NCBI RefSeq assembly: GCF_009720365.1
Contig: NZ_ML769313.1
Coordinates: 606,591-670,590, forward strand
Origin: Catellatospora paridis
GTDB lineage: Bacteria; Actinomycetota; Actinomycetes; Mycobacteriales; Micromonosporaceae
DNA length: 64,000 bases
Direction: 5' to 3'
Shown here: positions 33,982 to 42,051 of the stretch, in pieces
Numbering within the stretch: position 1 is the first letter of the stretch
Layout of the letters: each line of letters opens with the position of its first letter
Position numbers and translations under genes: made by a program
Notes under the pieces: model-generated
Database searches by the model: none
Seen by the model: the letters and a program-made list of their open reading frames with translations, nothing else
What the model was told of the DNA's origin: nothing

Positions 33982-34875
33982 GTGCTGGTGTTGAGCCTGT
34001 GCGGGGCGTTGGCGGCGGCCGTGTGCTTCGGGTTGTCGTCGGTCTTGCAGGCCGTCGGCATGCGCGGGGCGGGGCCGGTCAGCGAGCTCGAACCGAAATC
34101 CATGTTGCGTGCCTGGATGACCGTGCCGTTCCTCGTCGGCGTGGGCCTGGACCTGCTCGGCTTCGGTTTCGAACTGGTCGCGCTGCGACATCTGCCGCTG
34201 TTCCTGGTGCAGGCCGCGATCGCGTCCGCGCTGGCGGTGACCGCGATCGCGGCCGCCGTCGTGATGAAGGAGCGGCTGGGTCGCGGGGAGAAGTGCGCGG
34301 TGGCCGCCGTCTGTGTGGGACTGGCGCTGCTGGGCGTGTCCGCCGGTCCCGAGGGCGCGAACCGCGCGCACACGGACTTCTACACGGCCCTGGCCGCCTG
34401 CCTGATCGGGCTCGCCGTGCTGGGCGCGGGCGCGGGGCGCCTGCCGGGCAGGTGGCGGACCGTGACCCTGGGGCTGTGCGCGGGTCTGTGCTTCGGGGTG
34501 CTGGCGCTGGCCGCGCGCACCCTGCCCGAGCTCGATCCGGCGCGCATGGTGCGCGAACCGGCGACCTACCTGGTGGCCGCGTCCAGCCTCATCGCGCTGG
34601 TGCTGTGGACGATGGCGCTGTCGGGCGGCTCGGTCACCACGGCCACCGCCGCGATGGTCATCGGGGAGACCGTGCTGCCCGCGGTGGTCGGGGTCGTGGT
34701 GCTCGGCGACGAGGCGCGGCAGGGCTGGGTGCCCGTCGCCGTCGGCGGCTTCCTGCTGGCGGTCGGCGGTGCGTTGGCGCTCGCGCGGTTCGGGGAGCTG
34801 GGCCAGGCGCCTTCGGGAGGCGTCCCGCAGTCCGCGCCGGTGCCCGGCCCGGCATCCGCTGAGACGGCGCCGTAG
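33982..34875 (+). CDS. DMT/EamA-like membrane transporter
   Basis: A 297-aa membrane protein with eight to ten hydrophobic segments in two related halves (LCGALAAAVCFGLSSVLQAVGM; TVTLGLCAGLCFGVLALAART). The pattern resembles the drug/metabolite transporter (EamA) superfamily or the actinobacterial Mg-transporter-like DMT group. The substrate is unknown. The GTG at 33982 has no strong ribosome site; a GTG at 33988 is an alternative. It is divergent from the fucosidase but shows no functional link. Confidence 0.8.
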   Translation: MLVLSLCGALAAAVCFGLSSVLQAVGMRGAGPVSELEPKSMLRAWMTVPFLVGVGLDLLGFGFELVALRHLPLFLVQAAIASALAVTAIAAAVVMKERLGRGEKCAVAAVCVGLALLGVSAGPEGANRAHTDFYTALAACLIGLAVLGAGAGRLPGRWRTVTLGLCAGLCFGVLALAARTLPELDPARMVREPATYLVAASSLIALVLWTMALSGGSVTTATAAMVIGETVLPAVVGVVVLGDEARQGWVPVAVGGFLLAVGGALALARFGELGQAPSGGVPQSAPVPGPASAETAP

Positions 34876-34931
34876 GAGCCCCGCTCGGCGCACCTGCTTT
34901 TCGATGCGGCGGGGGTGGCGTCGCGCGCAGG

Positions 34932-35369
34932 TCACGCTGGCAGGGTGTAGCGGACCTTGGCTGCCGGGTGTGCGCCGAACCGTTCGTAGAAGCGCTGGGC
35001 GTCGGTGTTCCAGACCGGAGTCTGCCACTGGATCTCGTCGCCATCGGCTGTCGCGATCACCGCGTCGAGCAGTTGTCTGCCCAGGCCGCGGCCCCGTTGG
35101 GTGTCAGCCAGGTAGAGGCAGTCCAGGTGGGTGTAGTGGCGGCCGGTCCAGGTGGCGAAGTCGCGGGTCCAGGTCGCGTAGCCGACCAGCGTCCCGGCGT
35201 CGTCGGCGACCAGGCAGCGCAGCGGCGGTGGGTCGGTGAACAGCGCGGGCGCGAGCCGTTCGCCGAGGTCGGGCGACACGGGCGCGGCCCGCTCGTACGC
35301 GGCGTGGTCGGCGATCAGGGCGAGCAGCGCGGGCAGGTCGTCGGGCCGGACGGAGCGCACAAGGGTCAC
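34932..35369 (-). CDS. GNAT acetyltransferase (diamine-acetyltransferase-like)
   Basis: A 145-aa GNAT protein. It has VRSVRPDDLPALLALIADHAAYE at the start, the acetyl-CoA motif TQRGRGLGRQLL, and VWNTDAQRFYERFGAHP near the end. The HLDCLYLAD segment resembles spermidine/spermine acetyltransferases, but the substrate is open. GTG 35369 is used; an upstream GTG at 35387 would add six residues and has no better ribosome site. Confidence 0.85.
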   Translation of the reverse strand: MTLVRSVRPDDLPALLALIADHAAYERAAPVSPDLGERLAPALFTDPPPLRCLVADDAGTLVGYATWTRDFATWTGRHYTHLDCLYLADTQRGRGLGRQLLDAVIATADGDEIQWQTPVWNTDAQRFYERFGAHPAAKVRYTLPA

Positions 35370-35698
35370 CTGTCGATCTTTTCCCACCGATTGGGACGTC
35401 GGCCAGCCCGGTGACCGCCATATCTCATCCGGATGTCGCCCGCGTTACGCCAGGCAGGTGACGCTCTGTACGGGTGAGGAATGCCAAAAGTCATCTGCAC
35501 GTGCATCCGGCGCTTGCGCCTGCACAGGATCATCTGCATGATGGGAAGCGCAACGACCTGACGTTTGCATTGTGGCACTTGCATCTGTGGCCCGGATGGT
35601 GTGGCGACACCCCACCGGGCGGACGGCACGGACTCAACCGGACCGGCCGGCTCCACCCCCCCATCCGCGAGCACGACGTTCGCCGCAGTGAGGCACGT
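35370..35698 (+). promoter_or_regulatory. Intergenic region with TGCA-rich cluster
   Basis: A 329-bp gap with no convincing gene. It is less GC-rich than its surroundings. Between 35496 and 35585 TGCA recurs at six places, including the palindrome TGCACGTGCA (35496-35505), and ATCAT/ATGAT arms flank CTGC at 35529-35542. It probably holds the control region of the small gene at 35699. Confidence 0.5.
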
Positions 35699-35956
35699 AT
35701 GCCAGCTCCCAGGATCAACCCCGCCCGGCGCGCTTCCGCCGAGATCGCGGCCACTGACTCGTACCAGTCCGGAGACCGGGTCTGGGTGTACCGCGAGCGG
35801 AAGTGGCAGGCGGGGATCATCTCCGACATCTCACCGGACAAGGCCGTGGTCATCTGCGGCGGCGACTCCGGTGTCGTGGAGGAGACCATGACCGCGCCCC
35901 ACCTCATGGTCCGTGACGACGTGTACCTCTACATCGACACGGTGACCTACGTGTGA
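35699..35956 (+). CDS. Small hypothetical protein with SH3-like barrel pattern
   Basis: An 85-aa soluble protein I do not recognise. A basic N-terminus is followed by a beta-rich core, SGDRVWVYRERKWQAGIISDIS, then AVVICGGDSGVVEE and VRDDVYLYIDTVTY. The G-D-x-V-W-V...W-x-x-G-x-I pattern is that of a small SH3/KOW-like barrel. ATG 35699 has GAGG 5 nt upstream; an upstream in-frame extension to 35474 passes through the TGCA-rich region and is not protein-like. It ends at a strong terminator. Confidence 0.7.
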   Translation: MPAPRINPARRASAEIAATDSYQSGDRVWVYRERKWQAGIISDISPDKAVVICGGDSGVVEETMTAPHLMVRDDVYLYIDTVTYV

Positions 35957-36010
35957 GGCGCCCGCAGACCGAGCCGGCTCTCGCGTAGCCTCGGGGGCCG
36001 GACCGGGCCA

Positions 36011-36045
36011 GGCGGGTGGCGCCGACGATGCCGGCGCCACCCGCC
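36011..36045. terminator. 14-bp terminator with T-run
   Basis: GGCGGGTGGCGCCG (36011-36024) pairs exactly with 36032-36045, followed by CCGGCTTTT. It ends the small gene and also faces the convergent membrane-protein gene. Confidence 0.9.
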
Positions 36046-36055
36046 CCGGCTTTTC

Positions 36056-36529
36056 TCAGCCCCGGCGGGAGCGCCGGCGGCGCTGCCACTTCTCGCGCAT
36101 CTCCAGCGGCACGAACACCAGCGTGGTGAGCACCGCGGCGACCACCGCCCACAGCGCGACCTGGCTCGGGCTCAGGTGGGCGACGCCCATGTTGGACGTC
36201 CACACCGGGTGCAGGCCGAGCGGCGGGAAGCCCTCCCAGAACAGCACCCACAGCAGCGGCACCAGGCCCATCGCGATGCCGTACGCGGTGAAGTGGCCGG
36301 CCTGCGAGAACAGCACACCCATCACCACCGCTGCGATCATGTAGACCAGCACCGCCGTGCGCTGGCCGCCATCCGACGGGATGCGGTCGATCAGGTAGTT
36401 CCAGATGTCCACGATGGTGGACAGCACGGGCTGCCAGTACACCGCGATCAGCACCAGGGACACCACGATCACGATCGCGATGCCCAGGCCCTTGAGAATC
36501 TTGAATGCGCCGGCTTCTGCCTGCGTCAC
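36056..36529 (-). CDS. Hypothetical four-helix membrane protein
   Basis: A 157-aa protein with four hydrophobic segments (ILKGLGIAIVIVVSLVLIAVYW; VLVYMIAAVVMGVLF; YGIAMGLVPLLWVLFW; VALWAVVAAVLTTLVFV) and a very basic C-terminus (EKWQRRRRSRRG). I do not recognise a family or motif. The GTG at 36529 is supported by GGAGG 6 nt upstream. It is a single-gene unit ending at the shared hairpin. Confidence 0.8.
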   Translation of the reverse strand: MTQAEAGAFKILKGLGIAIVIVVSLVLIAVYWQPVLSTIVDIWNYLIDRIPSDGGQRTAVLVYMIAAVVMGVLFSQAGHFTAYGIAMGLVPLLWVLFWEGFPPLGLHPVWTSNMGVAHLSPSQVALWAVVAAVLTTLVFVPLEMREKWQRRRRSRRG

Positions 36530-36834
36530 AGCGTTCCTCCCTCACCGATACCGTTCGCGCCGGCGCTCCCGCGACGCGGGGCCCCTGCGGCCGCGGAAGT
36601 CCAGTTCGGACGAGGTCCGGCCGAGGTGGACGTACGGTGCTGCGAGGGTCGCGCGGCACCGATCCGGTTGTGCTGAGGGGCATGTCGCGGACGGGGCCGT
36701 GCGAGCGGCGCGCCGATCATCCCACCACGGTGTGTCCACGGCGAGAGCTGTCCGACCGGTTCCCGCTGCCGCAACGGCCGACCTGCGAGAAGATCTTCGA
36801 CGGGTTCGCGACAGTGGCCCGTGCGCGGCCGTCC
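36530..36834. other. Gap between membrane-protein and esterase genes, nothing recognised
   Basis: 305 bp on the transcript side of the esterase and upstream of the membrane-protein gene. Frames here are low-complexity Arg/Pro/Ala without ribosome sites. I saw no strong hairpin or operator. Confidence 0.5.
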
Positions 36835-37839
36835 TCAGGCGGCGAGCGCTGCCGCGAGGAAGCGGTGCGCGGCGGCGTTGGCCGGCCCGGTGACCGACAG
36901 CGGCATCATGTTGAAACTGTGACCGGCTCCCGGCACCACCTGGAGCTGCACCGGCGAACGGGCGGCGAGCAGCCGGGCGTACAGGAACAGGGTGTCGTCG
37001 AGCAGCGGGTCCTCCGTGCCGACGGTGAGCAGCGCCGGTGGCAGCCCGGTGAGCTGGGCGTAGAGCGGGGAGGCGGCAGGGTCGCCACGGCGGGCGAGGT
37101 CGGGCACGTACTGCTCGGCGTACCAGCGCATGCGGGCCGTGGTGAGCACGCCGCCGCGCGTGTCGTCCCAGGTCCGGGCACTCGGCGTGAGGGTCAGGTC
37201 GTACACGCCGTAGCACAGGTTCAGCGCCCGCAGCGCCACGGCGGCCGGCCGGTCGCGCAACCGCAGCGCCACCGCCAGGGCGACGTTGGCTCCGGACGAC
37301 TCGCCGCCCAGGGTCGCCGCCGTGACGCCGAACTCCTGCGACGCGTGGTCGAGCAGGTGCCGGGCGGCCGCCTCGCAGTCGTCGAGCAGGCCCGGGAAAC
37401 GCCGTTCGGGCGCGAGCGGGTAGTCGAGGCTGACCACGGTCTGGCCGGTGCCGTTCACCAGGTCCTCCAAGTAGGCGTCCTGCTCGTCGGCGGCCCCGAC
37501 GGTCCAGCCTCCGCCGTGGACGTGCAGGTACAGGCCGGTCGGCGCGGGCGCGTCGAACACCCGGGCCGGCATGGACCCGGCCGGCAGCGGCACCGTGATC
37601 TCGCGGGCGAGTGGGGAGCGGGGCAGGACCCCGCCCGGTGACAGGCCGGCGAGCCGCTCGCGGGCCTGGACGCGGTATGCCTGCACGCTTTCCGGCGGCC
37701 AGCCCATCTCCCGGACCACCGCCCCCAGGGCGGCGTTCGATTCGACGACATCGGGGGCGTACTCCGTCTGCGCGAACGTGCTCTCGTCCAGCCCCTTGCC
37801 CGTCTCCACCCTTACCAATGTGCCCTGAGCCGGTGCCAC
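36835..37839 (-). CDS. Hormone-sensitive-lipase-type esterase (family IV alpha/beta hydrolase)
   Basis: A roughly 334-aa soluble serine esterase. It has the HSL oxyanion motif LHVHGGGWTVG, the nucleophile elbow TLGGESSGANVALA, the Asp in GTEDPLLDD and the His in GAGHSFN. It probably hydrolyses short-chain acyl esters. The start is uncertain: GTG 37839 gives a short lead-in, while GTG 37809 (VETGKGLDES) is possible; neither has a clear ribosome site. It is divergent from the LRR-like gene with a gap of about 75 bp. Confidence 0.88.
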   Translation of the reverse strand: MAPAQGTLVRVETGKGLDESTFAQTEYAPDVVESNAALGAVVREMGWPPESVQAYRVQARERLAGLSPGGVLPRSPLAREITVPLPAGSMPARVFDAPAPTGLYLHVHGGGWTVGAADEQDAYLEDLVNGTGQTVVSLDYPLAPERRFPGLLDDCEAAARHLLDHASQEFGVTAATLGGESSGANVALAVALRLRDRPAAVALRALNLCYGVYDLTLTPSARTWDDTRGGVLTTARMRWYAEQYVPDLARRGDPAASPLYAQLTGLPPALLTVGTEDPLLDDTLFLYARLLAARSPVQLQVVPGAGHSFNMMPLSVTGPANAAAHRFLAAALAA

Positions 37840-37914
37840 CGGCCTGGCTTTCGGGGATTCATCGTGCCCCTTCTCGCGTACGGATCGTCGGGGCCACCGG
37901 GTAGCTTGCCCGGC

Positions 37915-39420
37915 GTGACGAGCAAGCGGACGAGGACTGTGCGGTCCGGTGGCGACGTGGCGGCCATGCCGCTGCCGGGTGACCGTGGATACGGCGCGTG
38001 CCAGGTGGTCCGGGTGGACGGCGACGTGACGCTGGCCTGCGCGCTGGCGTGGCACTCCCCGGACCTGCCCACGTTGCCGGAACTGGCGGGCGTGGGGCCG
38101 CTCATCGTGGAGCACCACGTCCACGGCGGCCACCCCGCAGTGATCAATGTCGGCCGCGACGACGACCCGTTCGACTTCGTATGGCTCGGCAGGCTGCCCG
38201 TCGGCCCGGACATTCCCACGCAGTCGAACTCCTACAGCGGCTGGAGCTACCTTCCGGTCCAGGTCATGGCCCAGCGGCGCTGGGACGCGCTGCCGGAGAC
38301 CGTGCGGCACGGCTACCGGGCGGCGGGAAGCGGGGACATGGTCACCGTCGACTTCGGGGCGGGGCAGGCGCGGACGAAGGTCGGCACGGGACGCCTTGAT
38401 CTCACCGGGGCCGGCTTCGTGAGTGCGCCGGAGTCGGGGACGGTGGCCTGGTCAGCGCTGGACCGGTTGCCCCGGGTGAGCAGCGTGCTGTGGAGGGGCC
38501 CGGATCGCGGGCTGGTGGCGGCGGTGGCCGAGCGGCCGCTGATCACCTTCCTCGACTGGCGGGACGGGCCTGCGGACATCGATCTCTCCCGCACGTGGAT
38601 CACCGATCTGCGCCTGTCGGGGGCGACCGGGCAGGTCGCACTGGCGCAGGCCGCGTGCTCCCTGCACCTCAGCGAACCAGCTCGCGGTCTGCGGGTCCGG
38701 GCAGCAGACGAGGGCCGTCGACTCAGGCTTGCCATGCGAACCAGGCAGGAAGGTCTCGACGCGCCGGAAGGCCTGGGCGGTGTGCGCGATGTCCAGGTCG
38801 ACGCCGGCGGCGCCTTCAGCCTGTCCGGCCTGTCCGCCCTGACCGGGATCGCCCGGCTCCAGGTCACCTTCGACGGGCCGCCGGGCGTGCTCGTCGGGGC
38901 CGAGCACCTGTCGGCGTATCGCGGGATGCACACGCTGGCGTTGCACAACGCTTACGGACTCGACGCCGATACCCTGCCCGACCTGGAGACGTTGCGCCGC
39001 CTGGAGATACACGGACTGCGGCGCAGCGTCGCCCAGGGTCTGGAGGCGCGTTATCGCGGATCCGGTGTCGAGCTCCTGATCACGGGGGCCAAATCCGATA
39101 CCTGGCTGGCGAGCAACCTCACGAACCCGTTCCGGGACTGGGCCGACGACTCGGCGCGCTTCGGCGCGGCCGCATGCAGGGCATATGCCACGGCCCGCAA
39201 GGCGGTGGACGCGATCTCGCCGGGATCTCCGGACGGGCTGGAGCAGGCTGAACGGGCGCTGCGTGGGCTGGTCGCGGAACTGAACAGGATCGACGAGCGG
39301 TACGAGATGATCGACACTATCCGGCGGGAGGAGGCCGGTGACGCGTTCTTCGAGCTGGCAGCCATCGCGGCGGTGCCCGTGGAACTCGCCGAGCGGTGGT
39401 TCGACGACCGCGACTTCTAG
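37915..39420 (+). CDS. Large unknown soluble protein, leucine-rich-repeat-like
   Basis: A 501-aa protein without signal peptide or membrane helices. The middle (about 150-400) repeats short beta-strand/turn units rich in Leu (ITDLRLSG, LSALTGIARLQV, YRGMHTLALHNAYGLDADTLPDLETLRRLEI), like a degenerate LRR solenoid. The C-terminal about 100 residues are helical (AAACRAYATARKAVDAI; LNRIDERYEMIDTIRREEAGDAFFELA) and recall the end of Streptomyces proteins loosely labelled gliding-motility proteins. That comparison is from memory. GTG 37915 has TAGCTT 7 nt upstream and no ribosome site, suggesting a leaderless transcript. Function unknown. Confidence 0.75.
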   Translation: MTSKRTRTVRSGGDVAAMPLPGDRGYGACQVVRVDGDVTLACALAWHSPDLPTLPELAGVGPLIVEHHVHGGHPAVINVGRDDDPFDFVWLGRLPVGPDIPTQSNSYSGWSYLPVQVMAQRRWDALPETVRHGYRAAGSGDMVTVDFGAGQARTKVGTGRLDLTGAGFVSAPESGTVAWSALDRLPRVSSVLWRGPDRGLVAAVAERPLITFLDWRDGPADIDLSRTWITDLRLSGATGQVALAQAACSLHLSEPARGLRVRAADEGRRLRLAMRTRQEGLDAPEGLGGVRDVQVDAGGAFSLSGLSALTGIARLQVTFDGPPGVLVGAEHLSAYRGMHTLALHNAYGLDADTLPDLETLRRLEIHGLRRSVAQGLEARYRGSGVELLITGAKSDTWLASNLTNPFRDWADDSARFGAAACRAYATARKAVDAISPGSPDGLEQAERALRGLVAELNRIDERYEMIDTIRREEAGDAFFELAAIAAVPVELAERWFDDRDF

Positions 39421-39484
39421 GCCCCGATGACGGTGTGAGCGCGTGTCCCGCCAGCCTGATCGATAATGGGGTGGGGGAGACGCG

Positions 39485-40354
39485 ATGAGCGAGCAGGCGA
39501 TGGTGGTCGCGGTCGGCGTCGACGGTTCGGCGGCGGCCCTGGCAGCGGTGCTTGAGGCCACCCGCGAGGCGGCGTGGCGCGGGTGCGGGCTGCGTATCGT
39601 GCACGCCTTCATCTGGCCGCTCATGCATGTCGAGACACGCGCGTCGGAGGCCGTGCCCGAGGGCGGGCTGCGCCACGACGCCGAGCGCATCCTGGCCGAG
39701 GCGACCGCGGCGGCGAAGGCCGCCAACGGGCGCGTCGAGGTGACGGCCGACCTGGTCACGGGTGGTCCCGCGGGCGTGCTGCTGGCGGCCGCCCGGGCCG
39801 CGCGATTGCTGGTGCTCGGCGACCGGGGCCTGGGCGGGTTCACCGGCCTGCTCCTGGGCTCGGTCGCGGTGGAGGTGACGGCACACTGCACCACGCCGGT
39901 GCTGGTGGTACGTGGTGAGGGGCGGCCCGGTCCGATCGTGCTCGGGGTCGACGACTCACCGGGATCGGCGGCGGCCGTACGGGAGGCGTTCACGGAGGCC
40001 CGGCAGCGTGACGCCGAGCTGCTGGCGGTGCGGGTCTGGTACGACGCCGCCACGACGCTGTCCTACTCGGTGCCCGCGCTCTACGACGCCGACGCCGCGC
40101 GCTCGGCCGAGCAGCACGAACTCGACGCGGCCCTCGACGCCGAGCAGAAGCGCCACCCGAACGTCCGGGTCCACACGCAGCTGGTGACCGGCCGGGCCGG
40201 CCGGGAGCTGGTGCGCCTGAGTGAGCAGGCGCAGCTGATGGTCGTCGGCGCGCGGGGCCGGGGCGGGTTCACCGGCTTGCTGCTGGGTTCGGTCAGCCAG
40301 CAGTTGCTGCACCACGCGGCCTGCCCGGTGCTGGTGGTGCGCCACCCGTCGTGA
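39485..40354 (+). CDS. Tandem universal stress protein (UspA x2)
   Basis: A 289-aa cytoplasmic protein with two Usp domains (about 5-142 and 148-287). Each has the ATP-binding glycine motif: GDRGLGGFTGLLLGS and GARGRGGFTGLLLGS. Each also has the first-strand Asp (VGVDGSA; LGVDDSP). Tandem Usps in actinobacteria are linked to low oxygen and dormancy. GGGAG precedes ATG 39485, and GATAAT (39462-39467) is a possible -10. It is followed by a CBS protein, a frequent partner. Confidence 0.94.
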   Translation: MSEQAMVVAVGVDGSAAALAAVLEATREAAWRGCGLRIVHAFIWPLMHVETRASEAVPEGGLRHDAERILAEATAAAKAANGRVEVTADLVTGGPAGVLLAAARAARLLVLGDRGLGGFTGLLLGSVAVEVTAHCTTPVLVVRGEGRPGPIVLGVDDSPGSAAAVREAFTEARQRDAELLAVRVWYDAATTLSYSVPALYDADAARSAEQHELDAALDAEQKRHPNVRVHTQLVTGRAGRELVRLSEQAQLMVVGARGRGGFTGLLLGSVSQQLLHHAACPVLVVRHPS

Positions 40355-40400
40355 GGCGGGCCGGACCGGGCGGGTGGCCGGGGTGGGTCAGGAGCGGGTC

Positions 40401-40832
40401 ATGGACAGGCGGATCGCACAGGGCCGGCCGGACCGGGCGGCGGGGCTGGCGTGGCGGCAGATCAGCGAGGTGATGAGCACGCCGCCGCACTGCGTCGCGA
40501 CGTCGACGACGCTGGGCGACGCGCTCGCGGTGATGGTGCGCGACGGGCTGCGGCATCTGGTCGTCACGGACGAGGGCGGCCGATGCGTGGGCGTGCTGGC
40601 GGACCGGTCCATCGTGGCAGCGTGGGCCGCCGAGCCGGCCACGCTGTCGTACCGGCGGGTCTCGTCGGTGCTGGACCGCACGCCGGCGGTGGTCGCCACC
40701 GGGGCGGCGGTGGTGGACGCCGCGCGCCTGATGCGCACGGCCTGCGTGGACGCGGTGGCGGTGGTGGACACCCGCGGGGTGGCCGTCGGCGTGGTGACCG
40801 GCAGCGATCTCGTCGCACTGCTGGCCCGGTGA
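40401..40832 (+). CDS. CBS-domain pair protein
   Basis: A 143-aa soluble protein with two CBS domains: ISEVMSTPPHCVATSTTLGDALAVM...GRCVGVLADRSIVAAW, then SVLDRTPAVVATGAAVVDAARLM...GVAVGVVTGSDLVALLA. CBS pairs bind AMP, ATP or SAM and sense energy state. It lies 46 bp after the UspA gene and is probably co-transcribed. ATG 40401 has GGAG 6 nt upstream. Confidence 0.92.
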   Translation: MDRRIAQGRPDRAAGLAWRQISEVMSTPPHCVATSTTLGDALAVMVRDGLRHLVVTDEGGRCVGVLADRSIVAAWAAEPATLSYRRVSSVLDRTPAVVATGAAVVDAARLMRTACVDAVAVVDTRGVAVGVVTGSDLVALLAR

Positions 40833-40841
40833 CCGGCGGGA

Positions 40842-40873
40842 GCGGGGGAGGCGGCGGTCGCCGCCTCCCCCGC
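40842..40873. terminator. 14-bp terminator between CBS and S1 genes
   Basis: GCGGGGGAGGCGGC (40842-40855) pairs exactly with 40860-40873 around GGTC; shared by the convergent CBS and S1 genes. Confidence 0.9.
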
Positions 40874-40878
40874 CGAGA

Positions 40879-41085
40879 TCACGCCAGCGTCAGGCTGGCG
40901 CGGTTGCGCTCACGATCGATCTCGAGGATCCGTACCGTGACGCTCGAACCGACCTGCGGCCCGGTCTCGCCGTGCAGCAGCCCGTGGGCGTCGTCGGCGA
41001 TGCTGACGAAAGCACCGAACGGCACAATCTTGACGACCTGGCCTACCAGGACGTCACCGGCGTTGAGTTCTTCGAAGCGGGACAT
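40879..41085 (-). CDS. Single S1 RNA-binding domain protein
   Basis: A 68-aa protein made of one S1/OB fold: GDVLVGQVVKIVPFGAFVSI, HGLLHGE, VGSSVTVRILEIDRERNRASLTLA. It should bind single-stranded RNA and may act on ribosomes or mRNA under stress, as suggested by the neighbouring UspA and CBS genes. Its ribosome site AAGGAGGTGATC, 2 nt before ATG, is an almost full complement of the 16S rRNA 3' end, so translation may be very strong or self-controlled. Confidence 0.9.
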   Translation of the reverse strand: MSRFEELNAGDVLVGQVVKIVPFGAFVSIADDAHGLLHGETGPQVGSSVTVRILEIDRERNRASLTLA

Positions 41086-41313
41086 GCGATCACCTCCTTC
41101 CTCGGCAGGCTCCGCTTTCGCGGGCGTCGACGAAAGGAGGGCGGGCCACGGGCCCGCCGGGCGATCACGGCTCAGCCGGATGCCTCATCTGATCACGGCA
41201 CTGGGCCGACCCGGCAGTCACAGCGCATGACCCTAGCGGCGCTTCCGTCCCCGGGCAACCGCGTTGCCCGGTTTCCGTAGCGGTGCCGCCCGGCCGGGGG
41301 ACACGGGCGTAAA

Positions 41314-41338
41314 TAAACTTGCAGCCACTGCAAGTTTA
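41314..41338. promoter_or_regulatory. 25-bp TetR operator upstream of TetR/MFS
   Basis: Perfect 11-bp arms TAAACTTGCAG (41314-41324) and CTGCAAGTTTA (41328-41338) flank CCA. It ends 15 bp before the TetR GTG, so the repressor probably controls its own gene and the MFS gene behind it. Confidence 0.88.
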
Positions 41339-41353
41339 AGGTTTGATCGGCGC

Positions 41354-42016
41354 GTGACCCCGATCGAACAGGACGCGCCGCTGGGTCGGCGCGACCTCCG
41401 CAAGCAGCAGACCCGCGCCGCGCTGACCGGCGCGGCGCTGCGGCTGTGCGCGCTGCGCGGCTTCGACCAGGTCACCGTGGACGACATCAGCACCGAGGCG
41501 GGCGTGTCCTCACGCACCTTCTTCAACTACTTCGCCTCCAAGGAGGACGCCGTGCTCGGCGACCACCTGGTGGAGGTCGACGCGATGCGGGCCCGGCTGG
41601 CCGTGCTCCTGCCCACGATGCCGGTGCTGGAGGCGGTGCGCCGCGCCGTGCTGCTGGTGGTCGCCGCCATGGAGGCCGACCGCGACCACTGGTTCCTGCG
41701 CATGGAGATCATCCAGCGCAGCCCGCAGCTGCTGCCGAGGCTGGTGCTCAGCAACGCCGAGGCCGAGCGGGCCACCACCGAGCAGATCGCCGCGCACCTC
41801 GGCGTCGACCCGATCGCCCACGGTTACCCAGCGCTCGTCGTGGCCGCCACCAGCGCCTCCTTCCGGGTCGCCGCCACCCGCTGGATGGCCGCGGCCGGCC
41901 GCCTGTCCCTGGGCGCGCTCGTGGACGAGGCGTTCTCGGGGCTGGCCGCCGGGCTGCCCGACCCTGACATTCCGCCGCCGCGCCCGCGCGCCGGCGCCCC
42001 TGTTCCCCCCGGGTGA
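41354..42016 (+). CDS. TetR-family repressor of efflux pump
   Basis: A 220-aa regulator. The N-terminal HTH (about 15-62) reads QTRAALTGAALRLCALRGFDQVTVDDI and AGVSSRTFFNYFASKEDAVL, typical of the AcrR/TetR group. The helical C-terminal domain would bind a drug. GTG 41354 follows the 25-bp palindrome. There is no good ribosome site, so the transcript may be leaderless. The DHA2 pump gene begins 36 bp downstream. Confidence 0.92.
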   Translation: MTPIEQDAPLGRRDLRKQQTRAALTGAALRLCALRGFDQVTVDDISTEAGVSSRTFFNYFASKEDAVLGDHLVEVDAMRARLAVLLPTMPVLEAVRRAVLLVVAAMEADRDHWFLRMEIIQRSPQLLPRLVLSNAEAERATTEQIAAHLGVDPIAHGYPALVVAATSASFRVAATRWMAAAGRLSLGALVDEAFSGLAAGLPDPDIPPPRPRAGAPVPPG

Positions 42017-42051
42017 TCCTCACCCGGTAGTCGCACCACGTGAGGAAGAGA

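Noticed and set aside
35474-35698. Longer version of the SH3-like small protein
   Set aside because: The extra 75 residues are His/Pro-rich and overlap the TGCA-rich control region; ATG 35699 has GAGG upstream.
36526-36774. 82-codon minus-strand frame
   Set aside because: No ribosome site, Pro/Arg/Ala-rich, no hydrophobic or conserved pattern.
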